A stretch of 64,000 nt of DNA, from positions 4,984,501-5,048,500 of the forward strand of contig NZ_BNEA01000015.1 in NCBI RefSeq assembly GCF_016860525.1, in the 5' to 3' direction. Numbering within the stretch: the first letter of the stretch is position 1; every line of letters starts with the position of its first letter. This document shows, one piece after another, positions 18,182 to 26,300 of the stretch. Under the pieces are notes generated by a model. It was not told the DNA's origin, did not search any database, and saw only the letters and a program-made list of their open reading frames with translations. The position numbers were made by a program, and so were the translations under genes. The stretch is from Streptomyces rubradiris. GTDB lineage: Bacteria; Actinomycetota; Actinomycetes; Streptomycetales; Streptomycetaceae.

Positions 18182-19522
18182 TCAGCCGAGCGCCTTGCCC
18201 GGCAGTTCGACCTTCGCGCCGAGTTCGACGAGCTTGTCCATGAAGTTCTCGTAGCCGCGGTTGATCAGCTCGATGCCGTGGACGCGGGAGGTGCCCTCGG
18301 CGGCGAGGGCCGCGATGAGGTACGAGAAGCCGCCGCGCAGGTCGGGGATGACCAGATCGGCGCCCTGGAGCCTGGTGGGGCCGGAGACGACCGCGGAGTG
18401 CAGGAAGTTGCGCGCGCCGAAGCGGCAGGCGGAGCCGCCCAGGCACTCGCGGTAGAGCTGGATGTGCGCGCCCATCTGGTTCAGCGCGGAGGTGAAGCCG
18501 AGCCGGGACTCGTAGACCGTCTCGTGGATGATGGACAGGCCCGTGGCCTGGGTCAGGGCCACCACCAGCGGCTGCTGCCAGTCCGTCTGGAAACCGGGGT
18601 GCACGTCGGTCTCCAGGGCGATGGACTTCAACTGCCCGCCGGGGTGCCAGAAACGGATGCCCTCGTCGTCGATCTCGAAGGCGCCGCCCACCTTGCGGTA
18701 GGTGTTCAGGAACGTCATCATCGAGCGCTGCTGGGCGCCGCGGACGTAGATGTCGCCGTTGGTCGCGAGCGCAGCAGAAGCCCAGGAGGCGGCCTCCAGG
18801 CGGTCCGGCAGGGCGCGGTGGGTGTAGCCGGAGAGCTTGTCCACACCGGTGATGCGGATCGTGCGGTCGGTGTCCATCGCGATGATCGCGCCCATCTTCT
18901 GCAGCACGCAGATGAGGTCCTCGATCTCCGGCTCGACGGCCGCGTTGGACAACTCCGTGACGCCTTCGGCCAGTACGGCCGTCAGCAGCACCTGCTCGGT
19001 CGCGCCGACGGACGGGTAGGGCAGCCGTATCTTCGTGCCGCGCAGCCGCTGCGGAGCCTCCAGGTACTGCCCGTCGGCCCGCTTCTCGATCGTCGCGCCG
19101 AACTGCCGCAGCACGTCGAAGTGGAAGTCGATGGGCCGGCCGCCGATGTCACAGCCGCCGAGACCGGGGATGAACGCGTGGCCGAGACGGTGCAGCAGCG
19201 GGCCGCAGAAGAGGATCGGGATGCGGCTGGAACCCGCGTGGGCGTCGATGTCGGCGACGTTGGCGCTCTCCACACGCGTCGGGTCCAGCACCAGTTCGCC
19301 CGGCTCCTCGCCCGGACGGACCGTCACCCCGTGCAGCTGGAGCAGGCCGCGGACGACGCGTACGTCACGGATGTCCGGAACGTTGCGCAGGCGGCTCGGT
19401 TCGCTGCCCAGCAGGGCGGCGACCATGGCCTTCGGCACGAGGTTCTTCGCACCGCGGACACGGATCTCGCCCTCCAGCGGGGTTCCGCCGTGGACAAGCA
19501 GGACATCGTCGTTGACGGTCAT
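18182..19522 (-). CDS. murA: UDP-N-acetylglucosamine 1-carboxyvinyltransferase MurA
   Basis: First committed step of peptidoglycan synthesis, transferring enolpyruvate from PEP to UDP-GlcNAc in the cytoplasm. The 446-residue protein has the RGAKNLVPKAM start motif (Lys26 region) and the catalytic loop PGLGGCDIGGRP with Cys124. A cysteine here, unlike the aspartate in mycobacterial MurA, implies fosfomycin can bind. That is knowledge of the family, not tested here. It is convergent with hup and divergent from the AlgH-type gene. Confidence 0.95.
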   Translation of the reverse strand: MTVNDDVLLVHGGTPLEGEIRVRGAKNLVPKAMVAALLGSEPSRLRNVPDIRDVRVVRGLLQLHGVTVRPGEEPGELVLDPTRVESANVADIDAHAGSSRIPILFCGPLLHRLGHAFIPGLGGCDIGGRPIDFHFDVLRQFGATIEKRADGQYLEAPQRLRGTKIRLPYPSVGATEQVLLTAVLAEGVTELSNAAVEPEIEDLICVLQKMGAIIAMDTDRTIRITGVDKLSGYTHRALPDRLEAASWASAALATNGDIYVRGAQQRSMMTFLNTYRKVGGAFEIDDEGIRFWHPGGQLKSIALETDVHPGFQTDWQQPLVVALTQATGLSIIHETVYESRLGFTSALNQMGAHIQLYRECLGGSACRFGARNFLHSAVVSGPTRLQGADLVIPDLRGGFSYLIAALAAEGTSRVHGIELINRGYENFMDKLVELGAKVELPGKALG

Positions 19523-19788
19523 GAATCTCGCGTTCCGATGAGTTGGTCAGGGGCCGGCCGATCACTGTGCGCAGGGGCCGGGAAGACAGGGTAATCGCCG
19601 ATTACCCCCCTCCCGTAAGCCCAGTACCCGGCCAGTCCGTCATAGCTGTGTCACAACACGAACCGTTCCCTTTCGGGCACATGGGGTCACCGGCGTCCCG
19701 GGTGTGCGCCGGGGGCGTGTCGGGGTCCTGACCTGCTTCACCCCCGTGCCCCCGATTGGCTCCCCACGCCCGGGGAAGATGCGGGATC

Positions 19789-20370
19789 ATGTCTGGCATG
19801 ACCGAGGTGTCCTCGCTCACAGGGCGGCTGCTCGTGGCCACTCCCGCCCTGGCGGACCCGAACTTCGACCGTGCGGTGGTGCTCCTCCTCGACCACGACG
19901 AGGAGGGCTCCCTCGGTGTCGTCCTGAACCGTCCCACCCCCGTGGTCGTCGGCGACATCCTGGAGGGCTGGGCCGACCTGGCCGGCGAGCCCGGTGTGGT
20001 CTTCCAGGGCGGCCCGGTGTCGCTGGACTCGGCGCTGGGCGTGGCGGTCATCCCGGGCGGCGCCGACGGCGACCGGGCGCCGCTCGGCTGGCGGCGGGTC
20101 TACGGCGCGATCGGCCTGGTGGACCTGGAGGCCCCGCCGGAGCTGCTCGCCTCGGCCGTGGGCAGCCTGCGGATCTTCGCCGGGTACGCGGGCTGGGGCC
20201 CCGGCCAGCTGGAGGACGAGCTGGTGGAGGGCGCCTGGTACGTCGTGGAGTCCGAGCCGGGTGACGTGTCCTCGCCGGCCCCGGAGCGGCTGTGGCGCGA
20301 GGTGCTGCGCCGCCAGCGCAGCGAGCTGGCGATGGTGGCCACGTACCCGGACGACCCTTCGCTCAACTGA
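19789..20370 (+). CDS. YqgE/AlgH family protein (UPF0301)
   Basis: About 193 residues with the family hallmarks GRLLVATPALADPNFDRAVVLLLDHDEEGSLGVVLNRP, QGGPVSLDSALG and IFAGYAGWGPGQLEDELVEGAWY. The biochemical role of the family is unsettled. The start is ATG 19789 with CGGGA upstream. ATG 19798 (MTEVSSLTG) is an alternative with less ribosome-site support. The 266 bases to divergent murA hold both promoters but no clear box was found. Confidence 0.92.
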   Translation: MSGMTEVSSLTGRLLVATPALADPNFDRAVVLLLDHDEEGSLGVVLNRPTPVVVGDILEGWADLAGEPGVVFQGGPVSLDSALGVAVIPGGADGDRAPLGWRRVYGAIGLVDLEAPPELLASAVGSLRIFAGYAGWGPGQLEDELVEGAWYVVESEPGDVSSPAPERLWREVLRRQRSELAMVATYPDDPSLN

Positions 20371-20400
20371 TGCGTGTGAGCTTTCAGTACCCTGGCTGTT

Positions 20401-20685
20401 ATGAGCACTCTCGAGCCCGAGCGCGGGACTGGTACGGGGACCCTCGTAGAGCCGACGCCGCAGGTGTCCCACGGCGACGGCGACCACGAGCGCTTCGCCC
20501 ACTACGTCCAGAAGGACAAGATCATGGCGAGCGCCCTCGACGGCACCCCCGTCGTGGCGCTGTGCGGCAAGGTCTGGGTGCCGGGCCGCGACCCGAAGAA
20601 GTACCCCGTCTGCCCGATGTGCAAGGAGATCTACGAATCCATGGGCAGCGGCGGCGACGACAAGGGCAAGGGCGGCGACAAGTAG
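20401..20685 (+). CDS. DUF3039 protein
   Basis: A 94-residue protein with the conserved core HYVQKDKIMASALDGTPVVALCGKVWVPGRDPKKYPVCPMCK, in which three cysteines (LCGK and CPMC) may bind zinc. The C-terminus is Gly/Asp/Lys-rich. The family is widespread in actinobacteria and uncharacterised. It starts 30 bases after the AlgH-type gene and may be in its operon. A terminator follows. Confidence 0.88.
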   Translation: MSTLEPERGTGTGTLVEPTPQVSHGDGDHERFAHYVQKDKIMASALDGTPVVALCGKVWVPGRDPKKYPVCPMCKEIYESMGSGGDDKGKGGDK

Positions 20686-20713
20686 GTCCCCGGCCCGGCC
20701 GGAGGCGGTGAGG

Positions 20714-20746
20714 TCCCCGGGACGCGCGTGCGGTGCGTCCCGGGGA
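20714..20746 (+). terminator. Terminator after the DUF3039 gene
   Basis: Perfect 12-base arms TCCCCGGGACGC (20714-20725) and GCGTCCCGGGGA (20735-20746) are followed by TCTT. Confidence 0.75.
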
Positions 20747-20768
20747 TCTTCGTGTTTTCCGGCCGCCG

Positions 20769-20784
20769 ACTGGTCCAGACCTCT
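20769..20784. promoter_or_regulatory. DasR-like operator (dre) upstream of the hexosaminidase
   Basis: ACTGGTCCAGACCTCT matches the DasR element consensus ACTGGTCTAGACCACT at 14 of 16 positions, 95 bases before the proposed hexosaminidase start. DasR is the GntR-type repressor of GlcNAc and chitin metabolism in Streptomyces, released by glucosamine-6-phosphate. A further repeat of TGCAACGACC flanks 20830-20860. Confidence 0.7.
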
Positions 20785-20878
20785 TGTGGGGGCCCGGCGC
20801 AGTGCCTAGCCTTCGAGGTGTCGCTTTGTGCAACGACCGTTGCGCATACTGCAACGACCTCTCCAGGGGGCTGAGGAC

Positions 20879-22516
20879 GTGGAACTGATTCCGGCGCCGC
20901 GCGCCGTAGAGGAGCCCACCGGACCGGGCGTGCCGCTCGGCCCGGACACCACCCTGTGGGCCGCTCCGGGCACCGAACGCACCGAACGCTGGCTGCGCGC
21001 CACCCTCGGCGCGGCCCTGAACCTGCCGCTGCGCCCCGGGCCGCCCGACGCCCGCGACGGCGTACGGCTGCTGCTGGACGACACCCTGGCCCCCGAGGCG
21101 TACCGGCTCACCGTCGGCGCCGGGGACGGCGTGGAGATCCGCGGCGGCGGCCCGGCCGGCGTGTTCTGGGGCGCCCAGACCCTGCGCCAGCTGCTCGGCG
21201 CCGACGCCTTCCGCCGCGCCCCGCTGCGCCCGGCCGCGACACCCTCCGTCCCGCCCGGGGTCGTCGAGGACGCCCCCCGCTTCCGCTGGCGCGGCCTGCT
21301 CCTCGACGTCGCCCGGCACTTCATGCCCAAGGAAGGCGTGCTGCGCTATCTGGACCTGATGGCCGCGCACAAACTCAACGTCCTGCACCTGCACCTGACG
21401 GACGATCAGGGCTGGCGGATCGAGATCCGGCGCTACCCGAAACTGACCGAAATCGCCTCCTGGCGCTCGCGGACCAAATTCGGCCACCGCGCCTCACCGC
21501 TGTGGGACGAGAAACCGCACGGCGGTTACTACACCCAGGACGACATCCGCGAGATCGTCGCCTACGCCGCCGAGCGGCACATCAGCGTCGTCCCCGAGAT
21601 CGACGTGCCGGGCCACTCGCAGGCCGCCATCGCCGCCTACCCCGAACTCGGCAACACCGACGTCGTCGACACCGCCGCCCTCTCCGTCTGGGACACCTGG
21701 GGCATCTCCTCCAACGTGCTCGCCCCCACCGACACCACCCTGCGCTTCTACGAAGGGGTGTTCGAGGAAGTCCTGGAGCTGTTCCCCGCCGACGCCGCCG
21801 AGTTCTCCCCGTTCGTGCACGTCGGCGGCGACGAGTGCCGCAAGGAGCAGTGGACCGAGTCCGTCACCGCCAAGACCCGCATCGCCGACCTCGGCCTCAC
21901 CGACGAAGAGGCCCTCCAGTCCTGGTTCATCGGCCACTTCGACGCCTGGCTCGCCGCGCGCGGGCGCCGCCTCATCGGCTGGGACGAGATCCTGGAGGGC
22001 GGACTCGCGCCGGGCGCCGCCGTGGCCTCCTGGCGCGGCTACGCGGGCGGCGTCGCCGCCGCCCGGGCCGGCCACGACGTGGTCATGTGCCCGGAGCAGT
22101 ACGTGTACCTGGACCACCGGCAGGCCCCCGGCGACGACGAACCCGTGCCCATCGGCTTCGTGCGCACCCTGGAGGACGTCTACCGGTTCGAACCGGTGCC
22201 CGCCGGGCTCACCGAGGAGGAGGCCCGGCACGTGCTGGGCACCCAGGCCAACGTGTGGACCGAGGTGCTGGAGGACTCCGCCCGCGTGGACTATCAGGCA
22301 TTCCCCCGCCTCGCCGCGTTCGCCGAGGTCGCCTGGAGCCCGCTGCCCGCCCCCGCCGACCGGGACTACGCCGACTTCGAACGCCGGATGACCGCCCACT
22401 ACCGGCGACTTGACGCCCTCGGCGTCGCTTACCGGCCACCCGCCGGACCCCGCCCGTGGCAGCGCCGCCCCGGCGTGCCCGGCCGCCCGATCGAGGGACC
22501 GCCCCCGAACCGCTGA
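20879..22516 (+). CDS. Beta-N-acetylhexosaminidase (GH20)
   Basis: Removes terminal N-acetylhexosamine residues from chitin or peptidoglycan oligomers. From GTG 20879 (TGAGGAC ribosome site) the protein has 545 residues: an N-terminal GH20b-like domain, then the GH20 barrel with FRWRGLLLDVARHF, LHLTDDQGWRIEI and the catalytic pair Asp318-Glu319 in HVGGDECRKEQW. No signal peptide is seen, so it probably acts on imported oligosaccharides. The DasR-like site upstream and the GlcNAc PTS genes at the far end of this window fit one regulon. Confidence 0.92.
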   Translation: MELIPAPRAVEEPTGPGVPLGPDTTLWAAPGTERTERWLRATLGAALNLPLRPGPPDARDGVRLLLDDTLAPEAYRLTVGAGDGVEIRGGGPAGVFWGAQTLRQLLGADAFRRAPLRPAATPSVPPGVVEDAPRFRWRGLLLDVARHFMPKEGVLRYLDLMAAHKLNVLHLHLTDDQGWRIEIRRYPKLTEIASWRSRTKFGHRASPLWDEKPHGGYYTQDDIREIVAYAAERHISVVPEIDVPGHSQAAIAAYPELGNTDVVDTAALSVWDTWGISSNVLAPTDTTLRFYEGVFEEVLELFPADAAEFSPFVHVGGDECRKEQWTESVTAKTRIADLGLTDEEALQSWFIGHFDAWLAARGRRLIGWDEILEGGLAPGAAVASWRGYAGGVAAARAGHDVVMCPEQYVYLDHRQAPGDDEPVPIGFVRTLEDVYRFEPVPAGLTEEEARHVLGTQANVWTEVLEDSARVDYQAFPRLAAFAEVAWSPLPAPADRDYADFERRMTAHYRRLDALGVAYRPPAGPRPWQRRPGVPGRPIEGPPPNR

Positions 22517-22797
22517 CCGCACGGCACCCCGGACCTGCCCCGCGCCCGCGCCTCCCCGCCCCCGAACAAGTACCGGAAAAACCCCGGCAGTATCACCGAA
22601 GAGTGGCAATCCGCCCGCACCACCGAAGCCGTGCGAAACCGGACCAACCCCCCGGTGAGGTGGGCGAAAGCCTCCTAGCGGACCCCCGCGTTCGGCCGTT
22701 GCGAAGATGTGCCAGAGTTGCGTCGTCCGCCCTGTCAGCACGTACCGTACGGCAACACAGGCGGGACCAGGTGGGGCAGCGGGAAGGGGCAGCCGGT

Positions 22798-23691
22798 TTG
22801 ACCACGCACGCACCGCGGACGGCACAGGCCGTCACGTTGCCCACGACGCTGGACGAGGCGGTGGCGGCCCTCGCGGCCATGCCCACCGCCGTCCCCGTGG
22901 CGGGCGGCACCGACCTGATGGCCGCCGTCAACTCCGGCCAGCTCAGGCCCGCCGCGCTGGTGGGACTGGGCCGCATCAGCGAGATCCGCGGCTGGCAGTA
23001 CCAGGACGGCCACGCGCTGCTCGGCGCGGGCCTCACCCACGCGCGCATGGGCCGCCCCGACTTCGCGGCCCTCATCCCGGCGCTCGCCGCCGCCGCGCGC
23101 GCCGCCGGACCGCCGCACATCCGCAACGCGGGCACCCTGGGCGGCAACATCGCCTCCGCCGCCCCCACCGGGGACGCGCTGCCGGTGCTGGCCGCCCTGG
23201 AAGCGACGCTGATCATCGCGGGCCCGGGCGGGGCCCGCCGGGAGATCCCCGTGTCGCACCTGCTGGCCGGCGTGGAGATGCTGCGCGGCGGCGAACTCAT
23301 CGGCTACGTCCGCGTACCGCTGCTGCACGCCCCGCAGGTCTTCCTCAAGGCCACCGGACGCACCGGCCCGGGCCGCGCGCTGGCCTCCGTGGCCCTCGTC
23401 CTCGACCCCGCCCGGCGCGGCGTGCGCTGCGCCGTCGGCGCCATAGCGCCGATGCCGCTGCGGCCCCTGGAGGCCGAGCAGTGGATCGCGGGACTCATCG
23501 ACTGGGACAACGACCGCGCCCTCGTCCCGGAGGCCCTGCACGCCTTCGGCGAGTACGTCGCCGCGGCCTGCATCCCCGACCCGGCCCCCGAGCCCGACGG
23601 CACGGTGGTCCCGCTTCCGCCCGCCGTACTGCACCTGCGGCGCACCGTCGCCGCGCTGGCCCGACGAGCACTGGGGAGGGCGCTGTCGTGA
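22798..23691 (+). CDS. Molybdenum hydroxylase FAD-binding subunit
   Basis: Medium subunit of a xanthine-dehydrogenase-family enzyme, passing electrons from the [2Fe-2S] centres to FAD. The protein of about 297 residues carries the FAD motifs PVAGGTDLMAAVNSGQLRPAALVGL and IRNAGTLGGNIASAAPTGDALPVL. TTG 22798 is chosen as start with GAAGGGG upstream, and GTG 22771 is a longer alternative. The stop overlaps the GTG of the next gene by four bases, so the three subunits form a coupled operon. The substrate is not predictable from sequence. Confidence 0.88.
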   Translation: MTTHAPRTAQAVTLPTTLDEAVAALAAMPTAVPVAGGTDLMAAVNSGQLRPAALVGLGRISEIRGWQYQDGHALLGAGLTHARMGRPDFAALIPALAAAARAAGPPHIRNAGTLGGNIASAAPTGDALPVLAALEATLIIAGPGGARREIPVSHLLAGVEMLRGGELIGYVRVPLLHAPQVFLKATGRTGPGRALASVALVLDPARRGVRCAVGAIAPMPLRPLEAEQWIAGLIDWDNDRALVPEALHAFGEYVAAACIPDPAPEPDGTVVPLPPAVLHLRRTVAALARRALGRALS

Positions 23692-26300
23692 CCGACGACC
23701 AGCACGGAGAGGGCACGCCCCAGGGCGGCGGACGCTGGAACCCGCTGCCCCAGGGCGACTACGACGACGGCGCCACCGCCTTCGTCCAGCTCCCCGAGGG
23801 GGGCATCGACGCCCTGCTGACCGGCGACAGCCCGCTGGCCGCGCCGGGCCACGGCTACGTGCCGCCGCAGATCACGGCCACGCACACCGACGGCACGGCC
23901 GGCTGGCCGGCGCCCGAGGGCGGCCAGTGGCCCGACCCGAACGCCGCGCCGGCCTCCTCCCACGCGGCGGACGACCGGTTCACCTACGAGCCCGGCGCCA
24001 CCCAGCAGTGGACCTTCGAGGAGCCCGCGGCACCGGCCGCCCCCGGGCACGACGTCACCGGTCAGTGGTCCATCCCCGTCGCCGGGGGCGAACTTCCGGA
24101 CGAGTCGGGCGAGTACACCACGTCCTCGCTGGTCGAGCAGTGGGGCGGCACCCCGCCGGCCACCCTGCCCGGCGGCGCCCCGGCCCCCTGGGCCACCCCC
24201 CACGCCTGGGACACCGCCACCCACCCGTCGGACACGGCACCGCAGACGTACGGTCCCGAGACCGGCTACGGACATGGTCCCGCCACGCACGGCGAGGGGT
24301 ACCCGGACGGCCATGGGGGTGGTTACGGGGATGCCGGGCATGTCGAGGGTGGTCACGAGGGGGCTGCCGGGCATGCCGGTGCGGGGTACGTGGATGCCGG
24401 GCAGGTCGGCGGTCACGCGGACGCCGGGCACGTCGAGGGTGGTCACGAGGACGCTGGGCACGCCGGTGCCGGTTACCCGGAGGCCGGGCACGTCGGCGGT
24501 GGCCACGCGGACGCCGGGCATGTCGCGGGTGGCGATGACGGTGCCGTGCCCGCGGGCGCGGGTTACTCCGGCGCCGGCCGTCCGGGAAGCGAGCCCGAGG
24601 GTGCCGCCGGGCCTGCCGGTACGGGGTACCCGGACGCCGGGCACGCCGAGGAGGGTCACGGGGACGCTGAGCACCCCGGGCACGCCCTGCCGGACGCCGG
24701 GCACACCGACGGCGCTCACCTCGGCGCCGGTCACGTCGAGGCGGGGCACGCCGAGCACGGTCGCGTAGCGGGGCACGGCCACGCCGGGCACGCCGACGCG
24801 GCCGACGGTGACACGCCCGGCGGTACGGTCGCGCCCGGCACCGCGGGCCCGTCCGGTGAACCGGCCGTACCGGCTCCTCGGCCGAGCGGCCCCGGCACGG
24901 CGCCGGAAGCGGACGCCCATGGCCTCGCGGAAGCCCCCGAGAGCCCTGCGGAAGCGCCGTCGGGCCACGAACAGCCCAGCGATCCGGCCTCAGCGCCCCA
25001 GTCCGCCACAGCGACGCCCACGGCATCCGCGGAGGCCCACGGGGACCCGGTGACGACGGCCCTCCCGGCGTCGACTCCCGACGACTCGGCCTCCGCCGCC
25101 CACCCGGCGGCCCCGGCCGGCACACCCGACACGCCCGGCACTGCGCACACCGGCACGCCGACGGCGGCCGAGCAGCCCGCAGCGGATTCCGCCGCGCATT
25201 CCGTCGCCGATCCCACCGTGGTCCGGGAGCCCGGCGCCGACCCCGCCGCAGCCGAGCAGCCCGCCGCCCACCCGGCGGAACCCGCCGACACGGCCGCCGC
25301 CGACGCCACCGGTGCCACCGGCGCCGTCGATGCCGCCGAGACCGCGGAGCAGTCGGCCGAGACCGCCGTACCCAAGGCGGCCGCGCCCCCGGCCCCGGCG
25401 GAACCCGCCGAGGCACCCGCCGTCACGGAGCCGTCCGAGGACGACGGCGCCCCCGGCAACGCCCAGGCCGCGCAGGAATCCCACGAAACCCAGGAACACC
25501 CGGAAACCGGCGAGGCTCAGGAACCCCGGGAGGCCCACGAGTCCCAGGAGCCCGTAGCCGACGGCGCCGAAGAGCCCGCCGCCGCCCCCCTGCCGCCGCA
25601 CGACGACCACCCCCTCGCCTCGTACGTCCTGCGGGTCAACGGCACCGACCGGCCGGTCACCGATGCCTGGATCGGCGAGTCGCTGCTCTACGTGCTGCGC
25701 GAACGGCTCGGCCTCGCGGGCGCCAAGGACGGCTGCTCGCAGGGCGAGTGCGGGGCCTGCAACGTCCAGGTGGACGGCCGGCTGGTGGCGTCCTGCCTGG
25801 TCCCGGCGGTCACCACGGCCGGCAGCGAGGTCCGTACGGTCGAGGGTCTGGCCGTGGACGGCCGGCCCTCCGACGTGCAGCGCGCGCTGGCCCGCTGCGG
25901 TGCCGTGCAGTGCGGCTTCTGCGTGCCCGGCATGGCGATGACCGTGCACGACCTGCTGGAGGGCAACCCGGCGCCCACCGAGCTGGAGACCCGGCAGGCC
26001 CTGTGCGGCAACCTGTGCCGCTGCTCGGGCTACCGGGGCGTCCTGGAGGCCGTCAAGGAGGTCGTCGCCGAGCGCGAGGCGTCCCACGCCGGCCACGAGA
26101 CGACCGACGCGGACGAGGCACGTATCCCGCACCAGGCGGCCCCCGGCTCCGGCGGCGTCCACCCGTCGGCCTTCGAGGCCCCCGGCGCGTTCGCCGCCCC
26201 CCGGCCCCCGGAGCAGTACGACACGCCGGACCCGTACGGCACCACGCCCCCGGGACCGCAGGACCAGCAGCACTACGGCCAGGACGGAGGCCAGGCGTGA
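23688..26300 (+). CDS. [2Fe-2S] subunit of molybdenum hydroxylase with ~640-residue disordered repeat extension
   Basis: An 870-residue protein, whereas small subunits of this family usually have 150-200. Only residues of about 644-800 form the iron-sulfur subunit: the plant-type cluster GCSQGECGACN and the second cluster QCGFCVPG with LCGNLCRCSGYRG. Residues 1-190 are acidic and Pro/Gly-rich. Residues 196-378 are tandem Gly/His/Ala repeats of the AGHVEGGHEDAGHAGAG kind. Residues 380-640 are Ala/Pro/Glu-rich. There is a further low-complexity tail after the core. The repeat DNA uses more G or A at wobble positions than its neighbours. The gene is coupled by 4-base overlaps (GTGA) at both ends. 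Confidence 0.9.
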   Translation: MTDDQHGEGTPQGGGRWNPLPQGDYDDGATAFVQLPEGGIDALLTGDSPLAAPGHGYVPPQITATHTDGTAGWPAPEGGQWPDPNAAPASSHAADDRFTYEPGATQQWTFEEPAAPAAPGHDVTGQWSIPVAGGELPDESGEYTTSSLVEQWGGTPPATLPGGAPAPWATPHAWDTATHPSDTAPQTYGPETGYGHGPATHGEGYPDGHGGGYGDAGHVEGGHEGAAGHAGAGYVDAGQVGGHADAGHVEGGHEDAGHAGAGYPEAGHVGGGHADAGHVAGGDDGAVPAGAGYSGAGRPGSEPEGAAGPAGTGYPDAGHAEEGHGDAEHPGHALPDAGHTDGAHLGAGHVEAGHAEHGRVAGHGHAGHADAADGDTPGGTVAPGTAGPSGEPAVPAPRPSGPGTAPEADAHGLAEAPESPAEAPSGHEQPSDPASAPQSATATPTASAEAHGDPVTTALPASTPDDSASAAHPAAPAGTPDTPGTAHTGTPTAAEQPAADSAAHSVADPTVVREPGADPAAAEQPAAHPAEPADTAAADATGATGAVDAAETAEQSAETAVPKAAAPPAPAEPAEAPAVTEPSEDDGAPGNAQAAQESHETQEHPETGEAQEPREAHESQEPVADGAEEPAAAPLPPHDDHPLASYVLRVNGTDRPVTDAWIGESLLYVLRERLGLAGAKDGCSQGECGACNVQVDGRLVASCLVPAVTTAGSEVRTVEGLAVDGRPSDVQRALARCGAVQCGFCVPGMAMTVHDLLEGNPAPTELETRQALCGNLCRCSGYRGVLEAVKEVVAEREASHAGHETTDADEARIPHQAAPGSGGVHPSAFEAPGAFAAPRPPEQYDTPDPYGTTPPGPQDQQHYGQDGGQA
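24300..24800 (+). repeat. In-frame tandem repeats coding for Gly/His/Ala-rich units
   Basis: The DNA repeats units of about 20-60 bases built on GCCGGGCA(C/T)GTCGAGGG and GGTGGTCACGAGGACGC, giving protein words such as DAGHVEGGH and HAGAGY about a dozen times. The reading frame is kept throughout, so copy number changes would alter protein length without frameshift if whole units are lost. Confidence 0.7.

Noticed and set aside
24274..24820. CRISPR-like appearance of the repeats in the [2Fe-2S] subunit gene
   Set aside because: Repeats are in frame, variable, and without unique spacers. They are coding.
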